From Pseudomonas japonica (lineage in GTDB: Bacteria > Pseudomonadota > Gammaproteobacteria > Pseudomonadales > Pseudomonadaceae): a DNA stretch of 64,000 nt. The notes beneath the pieces are model-generated. The model did no database searches. It saw only the letters and a list, made by a program, of their open reading frames with translations, and was not told the origin of the DNA. The stretch covers positions 186,001 through 250,000 of the forward strand of contig NZ_FZOL01000007.1 in the NCBI RefSeq assembly GCF_900188455.1. Reading direction: 5' to 3'. Shown here in pieces: positions 35,950-46,363 of the stretch. How positions within the stretch are numbered: position 1 is the stretch's first letter; each line of letters starts with the position of its first letter. The position numbers were made by a program, and so were the translations under genes.

Positions 35950-36837
35950 ATGTGGCGTGAGATCCAAGCAGACCAGCAGTTCGACGTTTCGGTCGATGGC
36001 CATAATCTCGTGGCCTACAGCTACGGCGAAGGCGACGAGGTGCTGCTGCTCCTCAACGGCGGACCCGGCCTGCCCTGCGACTATCTGCGCGATGCCCATT
36101 CATGGCTCAAGGACAAGGGACTGCGCGTGGTCGCCTTCGACCAGCTCGGCACCGGCGCGTCCGACCGCCCCGACGATCGCTCCCTGTGGAACATCAGCCG
36201 CTACGTCGCCGAAGTGGAGACGGTGCGCCAGGCCCTCGACCTCGGCCGCGTGCACATGCTCGGGCATTCCTGGGGCGGCTGGCTGGCGATCGAGTACGCC
36301 ATCCATCACCCGCAAGCGTTGAAAAGCCTGATCCTGGAAAACACCGTCGGCGACATCCCGCACCTGTCCAGCGAGCTGGACCGCCTGCGCGGCGCCCTCG
36401 GCAGCGAAACCGTGGCGATGATGCAGCGCTTCGAAGCCCTCGGTCAGCTCGACCACCCGCAGTACCAGGCCGCCATCACCCTGCTCAACTACCGCCATGT
36501 CTGCCGCCTCGACGAATGGCCGGCGCCGGTCCAGCGCTCCCTGGGCGACTGGAACATGGGCCCGTACTGCACAATGCAGGGCCCCAACGAGTTCCTCTAT
36601 ACCGGCAACCTGAAGGACTGGAACCGCCTGAAGGAGATGGGCGACTTCCGCATGCCGGTGCTGATCACCACCGGCCAGCACGACGAGCTCACCCCGGCCT
36701 GCGCCATGCGCATGAAGCTGGCGCTCGAGGAGGCCGAGCTGCAGGTGTTCCCCAACAGCAGCCACATGCCGTTCTACGAGGAGCCCACGGCCTACTTCCC
36801 GGTATTGCTGGACTTCCTCCAACGCAACCGGGGCTGA
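35950..36837 (+). CDS. pipA: Proline-iminopeptidase-family hydrolase, PipA-like
   Basis: 295 residues. NGGPG at 36-40 (oxyanion), GHSWGG with nucleophile Ser107, TGQHDELTP and NSSHMPFYEEP supplying Asp and His. S33 family. It heads the ABC transporter operon, with only 3 nt to the next ATG. Known PipR systems activate pipA in response to plant extract; regulation here is inferred from the lux-like box upstream. Likely cleaves N-terminal residues from imported peptides or amides. Confidence 0.85.
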   Translation: MWREIQADQQFDVSVDGHNLVAYSYGEGDEVLLLLNGGPGLPCDYLRDAHSWLKDKGLRVVAFDQLGTGASDRPDDRSLWNISRYVAEVETVRQALDLGRVHMLGHSWGGWLAIEYAIHHPQALKSLILENTVGDIPHLSSELDRLRGALGSETVAMMQRFEALGQLDHPQYQAAITLLNYRHVCRLDEWPAPVQRSLGDWNMGPYCTMQGPNEFLYTGNLKDWNRLKEMGDFRMPVLITTGQHDELTPACAMRMKLALEEAELQVFPNSSHMPFYEEPTAYFPVLLDFLQRNRG

Positions 36838-36840
36838 TCG

Positions 36841-37788
36841 ATGAACCTGGCGCGCTACCGCTTCGTTCTCACCCGCCCGCTGCAACTGCTGCCGGTGCTG
36901 TTCGGCATCAGTGTCATCACCTTCGTCCTGGTCCGCTCGATTCCCGGCGACCCGGCCCGGGTACTGCTCGGGGCACGGAGCACGCCGGACGCGATCCAGA
37001 AGATCCGCGCCCAGTTCGGTCTCGACGAGCCGATCTGGGTGCAGTACCTGTACTTCCTGAAGAACCTGCTCAACGGCGATCTCGGCCAGTCGCTGCTGTA
37101 CCGGGTCGATGCCCTGAAGCTGATCTCGACACGGATCGAACCGACCCTGATGCTGGTGGCCGGCAGCGTGCTCCTCGCGCTGCTGATCGCCGTGCCGCTG
37201 GCCACCGTCGCCGCGCGCAACAAGGGCGGCTGGGCCGACAACCTGATCCGCCTGTTCACCACCGCCGGCCTCGGTCTGCCGGCGTTCTGGCTGGGGCTGA
37301 TGCTGATCCTGCTGTTCAGCGTGCACTGGGGGCTGTTCCCGGTGTCCGGCTATGGCCGCGAGTGGCCGGAAAAACTCCACCACCTGGTGCTGCCCTGCCT
37401 GACCATTGCCCTGGCCCTCTCGGCGGTACTGGTACGCAACCTGCGCGCCAGCATGCTCCTCGAACTGCAGGCCGACCACGTCACCGCCGCCCGCGCCCGC
37501 GGCCTCTCGGAAAGCGCCGTGTTCCGGCGTCATGTGCTGCCCAACTCGATGGTGCCGACGGTCAACCTGCTGGCGGTGAACATCGGCTGGCTGATCAGCG
37601 GCACTGTGGTGATCGAGGCCCTGTTTTCCCTGCCCGGCATCGGCCAGTTGCTGGTGCGCGGCATCTTCACCCGCGACTACATGGTGGTCCAGGGCGTGGC
37701 CATGGTCCTGGCCTGCGCCACCGTGGCGGTGAACTTCATCGCCGACGTGGTGACCACCGCCATCGACCCGCGGGTGAAGATCCAATGA
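36841..37788 (+). CDS. Peptide-type ABC transporter permease (DppB-like)
   Basis: 315 residues with six expected membrane segments. N-terminus RPLQLLPVLFGISVITFVLVRSIPGDP and FGLDEPIWVQYLYFLKNLLNGDLGQSL are typical DppB; the EAA loop reads TAARARGLSESAVFRRHVLPN. Forms the inner-membrane channel with the next permease. Begins 3 nt after pipA and overlaps the next gene by 4 nt. Confidence 0.93.
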   Translation: MNLARYRFVLTRPLQLLPVLFGISVITFVLVRSIPGDPARVLLGARSTPDAIQKIRAQFGLDEPIWVQYLYFLKNLLNGDLGQSLLYRVDALKLISTRIEPTLMLVAGSVLLALLIAVPLATVAARNKGGWADNLIRLFTTAGLGLPAFWLGLMLILLFSVHWGLFPVSGYGREWPEKLHHLVLPCLTIALALSAVLVRNLRASMLLELQADHVTAARARGLSESAVFRRHVLPNSMVPTVNLLAVNIGWLISGTVVIEALFSLPGIGQLLVRGIFTRDYMVVQGVAMVLACATVAVNFIADVVTTAIDPRVKIQ

Positions 37789-38642
37789 CCAGCCCGAGCG
37801 TCACCCTGCCCGCGCGCTGGCGCCTGCGCTGGAACCTCGGTGATGGTCGCCTGACCCTGTATTGCGGTCTCGCCATCGTTCTCGGCTGGGGCCTGCTGGC
37901 GCTGTTCGCGCCCTGGGTCGCGCCCTACGATCCACTGCAGCAGAACGGCGACCTGCGCCTGCTCGCACCGACGCTCGCGCACCCTTTCGGCACCGACAAC
38001 TTCGGCCGCGACATCCTCTCGCGGGTAATCTGGGGCGCCCGCATCGACCTGCAGATGGCCCTGATCGGGGTGATCTTCCCGTTCCTCCTCGGCACCTGCA
38101 TCGGGGCGATTTCCGGCTACATCGGCGGGCGTTTCGACGCGGTGTGCATGCGCCTGATCGATATCGTCCTGGCCTTCCCCTTCCTGGTCCTGATGCTGGC
38201 GATCATGGCCATCCTAGGCCCCGGCCTGAGTAGCTTCTACATCGCCATGGCCCTGGTCGGCTGGGTGTCCTACGCCCGGCTGATCCGCGCGCAGATCCTC
38301 GTGCTCAAGGAAAGCGATTTCGCCCTGGCCGCGAAGAGCCTCGGTTTCAGCCACCGGCGCATCCTCTTCGGCCACCTGATGCCCAACGCCCTGTTCAGCT
38401 CGGTGGTGTTCTGCATGTCCGACGCCGTGCTGGTCCTGCTCAACGGCGCCGCGGTCAGCTACCTCGGCCTCGGCGTGCAGCCGCCCACCGCCGAATGGGG
38501 CACGATGGTTGCAGAAGGTCAGAGCTTCATCACCAGCGCCTGGTGGATCTGCACCTTCCCCGGCCTGGCCGTGGTGACCCTGGCGATGGGTTTCAGCCTG
38601 CTCGCCGACGGCGTCGCCGAACGCCTGGGAGACCGTTCATGA
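37785..38642 (+). CDS. Peptide-type ABC transporter permease (DppC-like)
   Basis: 285 residues. PYDPLQQNGDLRLLAPTLAHPFGTDNFGRDILSRVIWGARIDL is the usual DppC N-terminal region; EAA loop LAAKSLGFSHRRILFGHLMPN. Partner of the 36841 permease. ATGA overlaps on both sides show tight operon coupling. Confidence 0.93.
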   Translation: MTSPSVTLPARWRLRWNLGDGRLTLYCGLAIVLGWGLLALFAPWVAPYDPLQQNGDLRLLAPTLAHPFGTDNFGRDILSRVIWGARIDLQMALIGVIFPFLLGTCIGAISGYIGGRFDAVCMRLIDIVLAFPFLVLMLAIMAILGPGLSSFYIAMALVGWVSYARLIRAQILVLKESDFALAAKSLGFSHRRILFGHLMPNALFSSVVFCMSDAVLVLLNGAAVSYLGLGVQPPTAEWGTMVAEGQSFITSAWWICTFPGLAVVTLAMGFSLLADGVAERLGDRS

Positions 38643-39625
38643 GTACCGCCCTGCTGCGCGTCGAAGACCTCAGCGTGATCGCCCGTGTCGACGGGCGCGA
38701 TATCGCGGTGGTCGATCGCCTGTCGTTCAGCCTTGGCCAGGGCGAGATCCTCGGTCTGGTGGGCGAGTCCGGCTCGGGCAAGACCATGGCCTGCCGCGCG
38801 CTGATGCGCCTGCTGCCCTCGCCCGGCCTGCGGGTCGAAGGCACGGCGGTACACCTGGCCGGGAAGAACCTGCTGCAACTGGACGAGGCCGGCATGCGCC
38901 GGATGCGCGGTGGTGAACTGGGGATGATCTTCCAGAACCCGAGCAGCCACCTCGATCCGCTGATGCGCATTGGCGAACAGATCGCCGAAGGCATCCGCCT
39001 GCACCAGGGCGCCTCGCGCCGCGAAGCGCGGGCCGAAGCCATCGAAGTGCTGCGCCAGGTGGGGATTCCCGATCCGCAGTCGCGGGTCGACAACTATCCC
39101 CACGAGTTTTCCGGCGGCATGCGCCAGCGGGCGATGATCGCCGTGGCCCTGGGCTGCAGCCCCAAGGTGCTGATCGCCGACGAACCGACCACGGCGCTGG
39201 ACGTCACCGTGCAGGCGCAGATCCTCCGCCTGCTGCTCGACCTGCGCGACCGCCGCGGCCTGTCGATCATCCTGATCAGCCACGACCTCGGCGTGGTCGC
39301 GCAGAGTTGCGACAGCATCGCCGTGATGTATGCCGGGCGCCTCTGCGAACACGGCAGCAAGACGCAGTTGCTGGCCCGGCCGCAACACCCGTACAGCGCC
39401 GGCCTGCTCGCCTGCCACCCGGCGGCGGACAGTGGCCAGCGCCTGATGAACACCATCGGCGGCCAGCCACCGCTGCTGGGCGCCATGCCCGCGGGCTGCC
39501 GCTTCGGTCCGCGATGCGCGCAGGCCTCGACGCGCTGCCGCGAGCACCTGCCGGAACTGCGCGAGAGCGAACCCGGCCATCGCCTGGCCTGCCACACACC
39601 GCTGCTCGCCGGAGGCTGGTCATGA
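38639..39625 (+). CDS. Peptide ABC transporter ATP-binding protein (DppD-like)
   Basis: 328 residues. Walker [10 protein letters not shown]-loop [13 protein letters not shown], signature FSGGMRQR, Walker [14 protein letters not shown]-loop ISHD. The C-terminal oligopeptide-transporter Cys motif is present ([14 protein letters not shown]). Starts in ATGA with the permease and ends in ATGA with the next ATPase. Energises import of a peptide or related compound. Confidence 0.94.
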   Translation: MSTALLRVEDLSVIARVDGRDIAVVDRLSFSLGQGEILGLVGESGSGKTMACRALMRLLPSPGLRVEGTAVHLAGKNLLQLDEAGMRRMRGGELGMIFQNPSSHLDPLMRIGEQIAEGIRLHQGASRREARAEAIEVLRQVGIPDPQSRVDNYPHEFSGGMRQRAMIAVALGCSPKVLIADEPTTALDVTVQAQILRLLLDLRDRRGLSIILISHDLGVVAQSCDSIAVMYAGRLCEHGSKTQLLARPQHPYSAGLLACHPAADSGQRLMNTIGGQPPLLGAMPAGCRFGPRCAQASTRCREHLPELRESEPGHRLACHTPLLAGGWS

Positions 39626-40596
39626 CCACGCTGTTGCAGGTCAAGGACCTGCGGGTGCAGTTCCCCGCCGCCGGCGAAGGCCTGTTCAGCCTGCGCCCAC
39701 GCAAGGTCAGCGCGGTCAATGGCGCCTCGCTGCGCCTGGCCGCCGGGGAAACCCTCGGCCTGGTCGGCGAGTCCGGCTGCGGCAAGAGCACCCTGGCCCG
39801 GGCCATCCTCCACCTGGCCCCGGTGGCCGACGGGCAGATCCTCTTCGACGGTATCGACATGGCGCACGGCAGCAAGGCCGATATCGCCCGCCTGCGCCGT
39901 GAAACCGCGATGATCTTCCAGGACCCGTACAGCGCCCTGAACCCGCGCCAGCGCGTCGGCGAGATCCTCGCCGAAGTGCTGCGGGTGCAGCGCAAGGTGA
40001 CGGACGATCAGATCGCCACGCGGGTTGCGCAACTGCTCGAACAGGTCGGCCTGCGCCCCGAACTGGCCGAACGCAAGCCGCGCGCCCTCAGCGGCGGCCA
40101 GTGCCAGCGGGTCGGCATCGCCCGCGCCCTGGCCATCGAGCCGCGGCTGATCGTCGCCGACGAATGCGTCGCCGCCCTCGACGTGTCGATCCAGGGCCAG
40201 ATCATCAACCTGCTGCTGGAACTGCGCGAACGCATGGACCTCGCGCTGCTGTTCATCACCCATGACCTCACCGTGGTGCGCCGCCTGTGCGACCGCGTGG
40301 CGGTGATGTACCTGGGGCGGATCGTCGAGGAAGGCCCGGTGCACGAGGTCTTCGCCGCGCCGCGCCACCCGTACACCGCCGCGCTGATCCAGTCCATCGC
40401 CGATATCGACCCGGCCCGCCGCCTGCCCGAGCAACCACTGCCGGGCGAGCCGCCGAGTCCGCTGCACCTGCCGAGCGGCTGCGCCTTCCATCCCCGTTGC
40501 CGGCATGCCCTGCCGGCCTGCCGGGAAAACGCACCGCCGACCCATTCGCTGGGCGCGCGGCAATACGCCTGCGTCCATACTGAGCCGCTGTTCTGA
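39622..40596 (+). CDS. Peptide ABC transporter ATP-binding protein (DppF-like)
   Basis: 324 residues. Walker [26 protein letters not shown], signature LSGGQCQR (unusual Cys after GGQ), Walker [12 protein letters not shown] in place of the common DEPVSALD, H-loop ITHD. C-terminal [14 protein letters not shown] metal-type motif. Works with the 38639 ATPase. Pro to Cys in Walker B region is tolerated in family members and the catalytic Glu is kept. Confidence 0.93.
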   Translation: MTTLLQVKDLRVQFPAAGEGLFSLRPRKVSAVNGASLRLAAGETLGLVGESGCGKSTLARAILHLAPVADGQILFDGIDMAHGSKADIARLRRETAMIFQDPYSALNPRQRVGEILAEVLRVQRKVTDDQIATRVAQLLEQVGLRPELAERKPRALSGGQCQRVGIARALAIEPRLIVADECVAALDVSIQGQIINLLLELRERMDLALLFITHDLTVVRRLCDRVAVMYLGRIVEEGPVHEVFAAPRHPYTAALIQSIADIDPARRLPEQPLPGEPPSPLHLPSGCAFHPRCRHALPACRENAPPTHSLGARQYACVHTEPLF

Positions 40597-40626
40597 TCCA
40601 ACAACATCGTCAAATGGAGCTTGAGC

Positions 40627-42168
40627 ATGAAACCTGGAGCATTGAAGTTACTCACCGCCGCCCTGCTGGCCGCCAGCGCCCTGACCACCGGCGTGGCCCA
40701 TGCCGCCGGCGTACTGACCATCGGTTGCCGTGAGGAAAGCACCACCTTCGACCCGATCAAGAGCGCGCAGAACCGCGACAGCTGGGTCTTCGGCAACGTC
40801 TACGACGTGCTGGTCCGGGTCGACAACTCGGGCACCAAGCTGGTACCGGGCCTGGCGGAAAGCTGGACGATCTCCGACGACGGCCTGACCTACACCTTCA
40901 AGATGCGCAACGCCAAATTCTCCGACGGTTCGCCGATCACCGCCGAGGATGGCGCCTTCACCCTGCTGCGTATCCGCGACAACCCCGGCTCCATGTGGGC
41001 CGACGCCTACAAGGACATCGCCGACGCCAAGGCGGTCGACGCCCACACCCTGGTGGTGACCCTGAAGAGCAAGTCGGTGCCGTTCCTCTCCCAGTTGAGC
41101 ACGGCCAACCTGTCCATCGTGTCGAAGAAGGCCATGGAGCGCATGGGCGAGGACGCCTACGCCCAGGAGCCGGTGACTTCGGGCGCCTTCCGGGTCAAGG
41201 AATGGGTGCATGGCGACCGGGTGATCCTGGAGAAGGATCCCAACTTCTGGGAGGCCGACAAAGTCAGCCTGGATGGCGTCGAGTGGATCTCCATTCCCGA
41301 CGACAACACGCGCATGCTCAAGGTCCGGGCCGGCGAGCTGGACACCGCGATCTTCGTGCCGTTCTCCCAGGTCGACGAGCTGAAGAAAGACCCGAGCCTG
41401 AACATCCACAGCGACCCGTCGACCCGCGAAGACCACCTGCTGATCAACCACTCCAAGGGCTTGCTGGGCAAACAGGAAGTGCGCGAGGCCATCGACCTGG
41501 CGATCGACAAGAAGGCGCTGGTCGACACCGTCACCTTCGGTCACGGCGAAGTCGCCTACTCGTACATTCCGAAGGGGGCGCTGTACCACAACGCCAACAA
41601 CCTGCAGCGTCCGTTCGACCCGGCCAAGGCCCGCGAACTGCTGAAGAAGGCCGGCGCCGAAGGCCTCAAGGTCAACTATGTGGTCAATGCCGGCAACGAG
41701 GCCGACGAGCAGATCGCCGTGCTGGTGCAGAAGCAGTTGAAGGACGTCGGCATCACCGCCAACCTGCAGAAGGTCGACCCCACCGCGAGCTGGCAGATGC
41801 TGGTGGACGGCGACTACGACCTGTCGGTGATGTACTGGACCAACGACATTCTCGACCCGGACCAGAAGACCACCTTCGTGCTCGGACATGACTCCAACGA
41901 GAACTACATGACTCGCTACAAGAACGACAAGGTCAAGGGCCTGGTCGCCGCGGCGCGCCTGGAAAGCGACCCGGTCAAGCGTGGTCAGATGTACCAGGAA
42001 CTGCAGAAACTGGCGAAGCAGGACGTGAACTGGATCGACCTGTACTACAGCCCGTACATCAATATCTCGCGCAGCAATATCGAGAACTTCACGCAGAACC
42101 CGCTGGGGCGCTTCACCCTGGAGGATACGGTGAAGCTGGAGCCTGGCGTCAAAACCGCCAAGAACTGA
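40627..42168 (+). CDS. Peptide ABC transporter substrate-binding protein (DppA/OppA-like)
   Basis: 513 residues. Sec signal peptide with cleavage at GVAHA-AG, then SBP family 5: [34 protein letters not shown]...[19 protein letters not shown]. The ATG at 40627 follows GGAG; an in-frame TTG six bases upstream is less likely. Periplasmic binding protein for the pip-operon transporter. Ligand not readable; peptides or the plant-derived amide are candidates. Confidence 0.93.
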   Translation: MKPGALKLLTAALLAASALTTGVAHAAGVLTIGCREESTTFDPIKSAQNRDSWVFGNVYDVLVRVDNSGTKLVPGLAESWTISDDGLTYTFKMRNAKFSDGSPITAEDGAFTLLRIRDNPGSMWADAYKDIADAKAVDAHTLVVTLKSKSVPFLSQLSTANLSIVSKKAMERMGEDAYAQEPVTSGAFRVKEWVHGDRVILEKDPNFWEADKVSLDGVEWISIPDDNTRMLKVRAGELDTAIFVPFSQVDELKKDPSLNIHSDPSTREDHLLINHSKGLLGKQEVREAIDLAIDKKALVDTVTFGHGEVAYSYIPKGALYHNANNLQRPFDPAKARELLKKAGAEGLKVNYVVNAGNEADEQIAVLVQKQLKDVGITANLQKVDPTASWQMLVDGDYDLSVMYWTNDILDPDQKTTFVLGHDSNENYMTRYKNDKVKGLVAAARLESDPVKRGQMYQELQKLAKQDVNWIDLYYSPYINISRSNIENFTQNPLGRFTLEDTVKLEPGVKTAKN

Positions 42169-42180
42169 GTCGTACCCCGG

Positions 42181-42282
42181 GGACCGCTTTGCGGTCCTTC
42201 GCGGGCAAGCCTCGCTCCTACGGGAAGACGCCACCCCCTCGTAGGAGCGAGGCTTGCCCGCGAAAGGCCGCAACGCGGTCCC
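42181..42282. repeat. REPIN-type inverted repeat
   Basis: Arms TTCGCGGGCAAGCCTCGCTC... at 42199-42221 and the complementary GTAGGAGCGAGGCTTGCCCG... at 42241-42264, both bounded by GGACCGC...GCGGTCC hairpins. It lies between convergent genes and may also stop transcription. This copy has the CGAGGCTTG variant of the core. Confidence 0.85.
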
Positions 42283-42287
42283 CGAAC

Positions 42288-43436
42288 TCAGCGCAACCCC
42301 AACGCCTTGCGCAAGAATTCATGAAACCCACCCGCACTCCTGCGATACCCCTCCGCCGTCAGGTGAATCAGATCCCCCCGCGCCAATCCCCCGGCCTGCC
42401 ACTGCTCGATCGAGCACGGCCCGCCCATGAACCCCTGCCAGTCCCAGAACAGCCCACTGTTGGCCTTCGCCACCTCGCGCTGCGCTTCGATGATCCCCGC
42501 CAATCCCTGTGGCACCCGCGCCGCGCAGCCCTGGGCAGTGCGCTGCCTGATCGAGTCCGGCGGCCCGAGCAGGACGATCAGCGCCCGTGGCAACTGGCGG
42601 CGCAGGTCGCCCACGATGCGGGTCAGTTGCTCGCGGTACTGCAGCGGATCGAAGCGCGGGTCGAAGGCTTCATTGGTCCCGTACTCCAGGATCAGCAGAT
42701 CCGGGCGCAGCGCCTTGAGGGTTTCCTGCCAGCCCGCCTGCCACTTGTCCGTCACCGTCAGTTGCGCGCCATTGATACCCAGCGCGGACAGGGTCACACC
42801 GGCATTCTGCTGCCCCTGGACATACCAGCCGCCCAGCGCCAGCCCCGCCGGCGCCTCCACCGACAGTTGCAGCGGCAGACGCGCATTGTTCAGCAGCGGG
42901 CTGAAGCGCCACTGCCCAGCGGTGGCCGCCAGCATCACGCGGCGATCCGGGTTTTGCCCGTCGCGGGCCTCCAGGCTGGCGTGCCGCTGCGCCTGGTACA
43001 GCGCGGAAACCCGATAGCGCTGCTCATCCGGCTGGCGCGCCTCGATGCGCACCGTGGCCTTTTCCACCTGCGGCAGCGCCAGGTAGCCCCCCAGCGGGAA
43101 CTGCTCACTTTGCTGATTGCGCGCCGACAGCTGTTTCCATTGCGCTTCGGCCGCCTTGAGCACGACCTGCTCGTAGCGGGTGCCGGCTACCGGCACGGCC
43201 GAAATCAGGCCGATACCGCCATCGCCATGCTCCTTCTGCAACAGCCGGCGCAGCTCTGCGCTGAACAGGTCGGCGGCGGTATGCGAGTCGCCGAGCTGGA
43301 CGACGTTCACCGGCGCCCGGGCCGCCATGCGCAGCTTGCCGGCGAACAGCCCGAGGTTGCCGTCGCGGCTGATCGCCTGGGCGCCGCCCACGGGCAGCAG
43401 GCAGGCGAGAAGCAGCAGGGAAAGCAGTCGACGCAT
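42288..43436 (-). CDS. Periplasmic SGNH/GDSL-type hydrolase
   Basis: 382 residues with signal peptide (MRRLLSLLLLACLLPVGGAQA). SGNH blocks: VVQLGDSHTAADLF (nucleophile Ser), LILEYGTNEAFD (Asn), and a C-terminal DLIHLTAEGY (Asp/His). Such proteins transfer or remove acetyl groups on polysaccharides or peptidoglycan. It starts 1 nt after the preceding SGNH gene and completes a three-gene MBOAT-SGNH-SGNH operon. Target polymer unknown. Confidence 0.85.
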   Translation of the reverse strand: MRRLLSLLLLACLLPVGGAQAISRDGNLGLFAGKLRMAARAPVNVVQLGDSHTAADLFSAELRRLLQKEHGDGGIGLISAVPVAGTRYEQVVLKAAEAQWKQLSARNQQSEQFPLGGYLALPQVEKATVRIEARQPDEQRYRVSALYQAQRHASLEARDGQNPDRRVMLAATAGQWRFSPLLNNARLPLQLSVEAPAGLALGGWYVQGQQNAGVTLSALGINGAQLTVTDKWQAGWQETLKALRPDLLILEYGTNEAFDPRFDPLQYREQLTRIVGDLRRQLPRALIVLLGPPDSIRQRTAQGCAARVPQGLAGIIEAQREVAKANSGLFWDWQGFMGGPCSIEQWQAGGLARGDLIHLTAEGYRRSAGGFHEFLRKALGLR

Positions 43437-43437
43437 C

Positions 43438-44574
43438 TCAATGCCCCGTCACGTCAGGTCCGGGAAAGGCGATCAGGGCCAACACCTGGTTGGCGATCAG
43501 CTTCTGCCCGGGAATGGTGAAATGAATGCCGTCGTCGGCGCGGGTGCGTAGCTGCCCGCCCTGGCCGTTGTGAACGGTAGAAGAAAACTCGTCGGCCTTG
43601 TAGCCGAGCACGACGTTGGCCGACACATAGTGCTGGCCATGGCGCTGCGCCTGCTCGCGGTACAGCTCGCTGAGATAGGCCATCGCGGTCGACAGCCGCG
43701 GCTGACGCATGTTCGGCGGCCCGACCCAGATCACCTGCACACCCCGCTCGCGGGCCTGGTCGAGGATGGCATCGATGCGCTGGCGATAGGTCAGTTCCCA
43801 GGCCGGGGTCTTGAAGCGCAGGAACGGCTTGCCCTTGCCCTGGGGCATGTCCCAGGGGTCGTTGGGACCGAGGAAGACCACCATCAGGCGCACCCTGGGG
43901 TGCTCGCGCAGCGTCCGGGCGACGGTCTGCGGCCAGTTGAAAAAGCCCGGATAGGCCAGCCCGGTGCTCTGCCGGCTGAGGTTGATGCTGCGGATGCCGT
44001 AGCGCTTGAGCAAGGTGTTGGCCAGGTGCGGAGCGACACCCTGCATCATCGAATCACCCACCAGGAAGACTTCGTCGCTGGCGCGCAGGGTGACCCGCGG
44101 CGAGTTCACGATGCCCGGCAGCGGCTGGGCGATGAGCGGTTGGCCTGGCGCGGCGGCAGGGGTCGCTACCGGCTTCGGCTTGACCGGCTGCGGCTTGGCT
44201 GGCAACGGCTTGGTTGGCGGCCTGTCGAGACTGACCGTCACCACCGGGATATTCGGCGGCAGGTCCACCGTCACCGGTGCCGGCGGTAGCGGCGCCGCAG
44301 GCGGCGGCGTTTCGCCGCGCTGCGCGTTCAGGCTGTCGAAGAAACGCTCGCGGGCATCCACCAGGGCCTGGTTGAGATTGCCGCCCAGGCGCCAGAGCGG
44401 GTTCTGCCCCAGCAGCGGCAACTCGCAGCTCCGGTGGTACTGCTGCTGGCAGTACAGGTCCAGCGACTGCTGGTTCAGCCAGGCCAGCAGCACAGCGCTG
44501 ATCAGCAGGGCATACAGCACCCGCGCCGCGCCCAGCTGCGTGCGCAACAGCTGGCGATTGTCAGAAACCGGCAT
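43438..44574 (-). CDS. Membrane-anchored SGNH protein (DUF459-like)
   Basis: 378 residues. N-terminal membrane anchor VLYALLISAVLLAWL, then a Pro/Ala/Lys-rich linker (about 90-150), then an SGNH domain with VFLVGDSMMQGVAP (Ser), VVFLGPNDPWDM (Asn) and ADDGIHFTIPGQ (Asp/His). The ATG at 44574 overlaps the MBOAT stop by 14 nt. Likely accepts acetyl groups from the MBOAT protein in the periplasm, as AlgJ/AlgX or PatB-type proteins do; exact role inferred. Confidence 0.85.
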   Translation of the reverse strand: MPVSDNRQLLRTQLGAARVLYALLISAVLLAWLNQQSLDLYCQQQYHRSCELPLLGQNPLWRLGGNLNQALVDARERFFDSLNAQRGETPPPAAPLPPAPVTVDLPPNIPVVTVSLDRPPTKPLPAKPQPVKPKPVATPAAAPGQPLIAQPLPGIVNSPRVTLRASDEVFLVGDSMMQGVAPHLANTLLKRYGIRSINLSRQSTGLAYPGFFNWPQTVARTLREHPRVRLMVVFLGPNDPWDMPQGKGKPFLRFKTPAWELTYRQRIDAILDQARERGVQVIWVGPPNMRQPRLSTAMAYLSELYREQAQRHGQHYVSANVVLGYKADEFSSTVHNGQGGQLRTRADDGIHFTIPGQKLIANQVLALIAFPGPDVTGH

Positions 44575-45958
44575 AGATGAAACCCGGTACGCCGGACGGT
44601 GCGGCGAAGATGACCAGCGCAAGGAACAGCGCGAACGGCAACGGGTAGAACGCCCAGGGCAAGCGGGTACTGGCGCCGAACCCAGCGCGCAGCAGCGTCA
44701 GCGTCGAGGGATAGATCGCCAGGACCAGCGCGCAGGCCAGCACCAGCAGACCGCTGTCGCCGAGCAGATCGGCAGCCGACAGTCCGTTCAGCATATCCAG
44801 CGCGCCATCCAGGCTGGTGCTGCGGAAGAACACCCAGGCAAAGGCCACGTAGTGGAAGGTCAGCATCCGCGCGGGCCAGGCCATTCCCGTCCCCTTCGGC
44901 AACAGGCGCGCGTAGAGCTTGTACACCGCCAGGCCAACGCCATGCAGCGCGCCCCAGATCAGGAAGTTCAGGCTGGCGCCATGCCAGAGCCCGGACACCA
45001 GCATCGCCAGGAACATGTACAGCGTCGCCAGCCAGGCACCATGACGATTGCCGCCCAGCGGGATGTACACGTAGTCGCGGATGAAGCTGGACAGGCTGAT
45101 ATGCCAGCGCGTCCAGAACTCGCGCAGATTGCGCGCGACATAGGGCGCGTCGAAATTGCGCGGCAGACGATAGCCCAGCAGCAGCGCGAGCCCGCTGACC
45201 AGGTGCGTGTAGCCGCTGAAGTTGAAGTAGATCTGCAGGCTGTAGCCGTACACCGCCAGGAGGACCTGCGCCGGGGTGAAGTTGCCCGGCGTCTCGAACA
45301 CCGGATCGACCCACTCGCTGCCCAGCCAGCCGCTCAGCAGGAAGACCTTGACCACCGCCAGGGCGATCAGCCCCAGCGCCCGCTGCGGCTCCAGCACCTG
45401 ACGCAGTTGCCCGGCGCGGATCTGCGGCAGCAGGTGCGTGGCACGGTTGACCGGACCGGCGATCAGACTGGGGAAGAACGCCAGGTACAGGGCCAGATCC
45501 AGCGGCGGCACCGGTGCCAGCTCACCGCGGTTGATCGAGACCACGTAGCTGACGGAATGGAAGGCATAGAAGGAAAAACCGATCGGCACCAGCACCTGCA
45601 GCACCGGCAGCGACACCGTCAGGCCCAGCCCGGCCAGCGCGGCCTGGACGCCGCCGACCAGCAGTTCCTGGTACTTGAACAGGTAGAAGCAGCCGAGCAC
45701 CAGCACCAGCAGTGCCAGGTAACTGAACCAGCGCCCCGGACAGCGCGCCGCCAGCAGCCCGAGGCCGTACACCGCCAGGGTGTAGGCGAACAGCACATAC
45801 AGGGCGAAGGGGCTGAAGCTGGCCGCCAGACCGTAACTGGCGGCCAGCAGCACAACGTTCTGCAGCCGCGTGCTCCAGCACAGGCTCCAGTACAGGACGA
45901 AGAAGACAATGAAGCACAGAGCGGATTCGATCGACAGGAGGCTCACAACGTGGTCCAT
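44561..45958 (-). CDS. MBOAT-family O-acyltransferase
   Basis: 465 residues with about ten to twelve membrane segments. Family motifs: FREFWTRWHISLSSFIRDYVYIPLGGN-type block (here EFWTRWHISLSSF) and the catalytic His in SGLWHGASLNFLIWG. AlgI and PatA belong here and pass acetyl groups across the inner membrane. The ATG gives MDHVVSLL; no strong ribosome site is seen, so a nearby alternative is possible. It heads an operon with two SGNH proteins. Polymer target (exopolysaccharide, LPS or peptidoglycan) is not decided by sequence. Confidence 0.88.
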   Translation of the reverse strand: MDHVVSLLSIESALCFIVFFVLYWSLCWSTRLQNVVLLAASYGLAASFSPFALYVLFAYTLAVYGLGLLAARCPGRWFSYLALLVLVLGCFYLFKYQELLVGGVQAALAGLGLTVSLPVLQVLVPIGFSFYAFHSVSYVVSINRGELAPVPPLDLALYLAFFPSLIAGPVNRATHLLPQIRAGQLRQVLEPQRALGLIALAVVKVFLLSGWLGSEWVDPVFETPGNFTPAQVLLAVYGYSLQIYFNFSGYTHLVSGLALLLGYRLPRNFDAPYVARNLREFWTRWHISLSSFIRDYVYIPLGGNRHGAWLATLYMFLAMLVSGLWHGASLNFLIWGALHGVGLAVYKLYARLLPKGTGMAWPARMLTFHYVAFAWVFFRSTSLDGALDMLNGLSAADLLGDSGLLVLACALVLAIYPSTLTLLRAGFGASTRLPWAFYPLPFALFLALVIFAAPSGVPGFIYAGF

Positions 45959-46120
45959 CACGCAACGGCGGAAGGGATGCTCTGGACGCCGAGCGGGCGC
46001 GATTATGGCAGAGAGCCATGAGCCCTCACAACGCGGGCGCCGCAATGCGACCACCGATTTGCCCCGGATGCCCTGCTCTGCTAGTGTCGCGCCGTTCCGA
46101 CCGCCACCGAGACAGACGCC

Positions 46121-46363
46121 ATGGCCCGAAAAAAAGCCGCCATCGATTTCGAGCAATCCCTCGCCGACCTGCAAGCCCTGGTCGAGCGCCTGGAGAACGG
46201 CGAACTGTCGCTGGAAGACTCGCTGACCGCCTTCGAGCAAGGCATTCGCCTGACCCGTGACTGCCAGGGTGCCCTGACCCAGGCCGAGCAGAAGGTGCAG
46301 ATCCTTCTGGAGCGTGACGGCGAACTGGCCGCCGAGCCCTTCGACGCGGACCCGGCGCAATGA
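46121..46363 (+). CDS. xseB: Exodeoxyribonuclease VII small subunit
   Basis: 80 residues. [43 protein letters not shown] is the standard XseB helical pair. It binds several copies per XseA and degrades single-stranded DNA. Stop overlaps ispA ATG by 4 nt. Operon xseB-ispA-dxs as in other gammaproteobacteria. Confidence 0.96.
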   Translation: MARKKAAIDFEQSLADLQALVERLENGELSLEDSLTAFEQGIRLTRDCQGALTQAEQKVQILLERDGELAAEPFDADPAQ

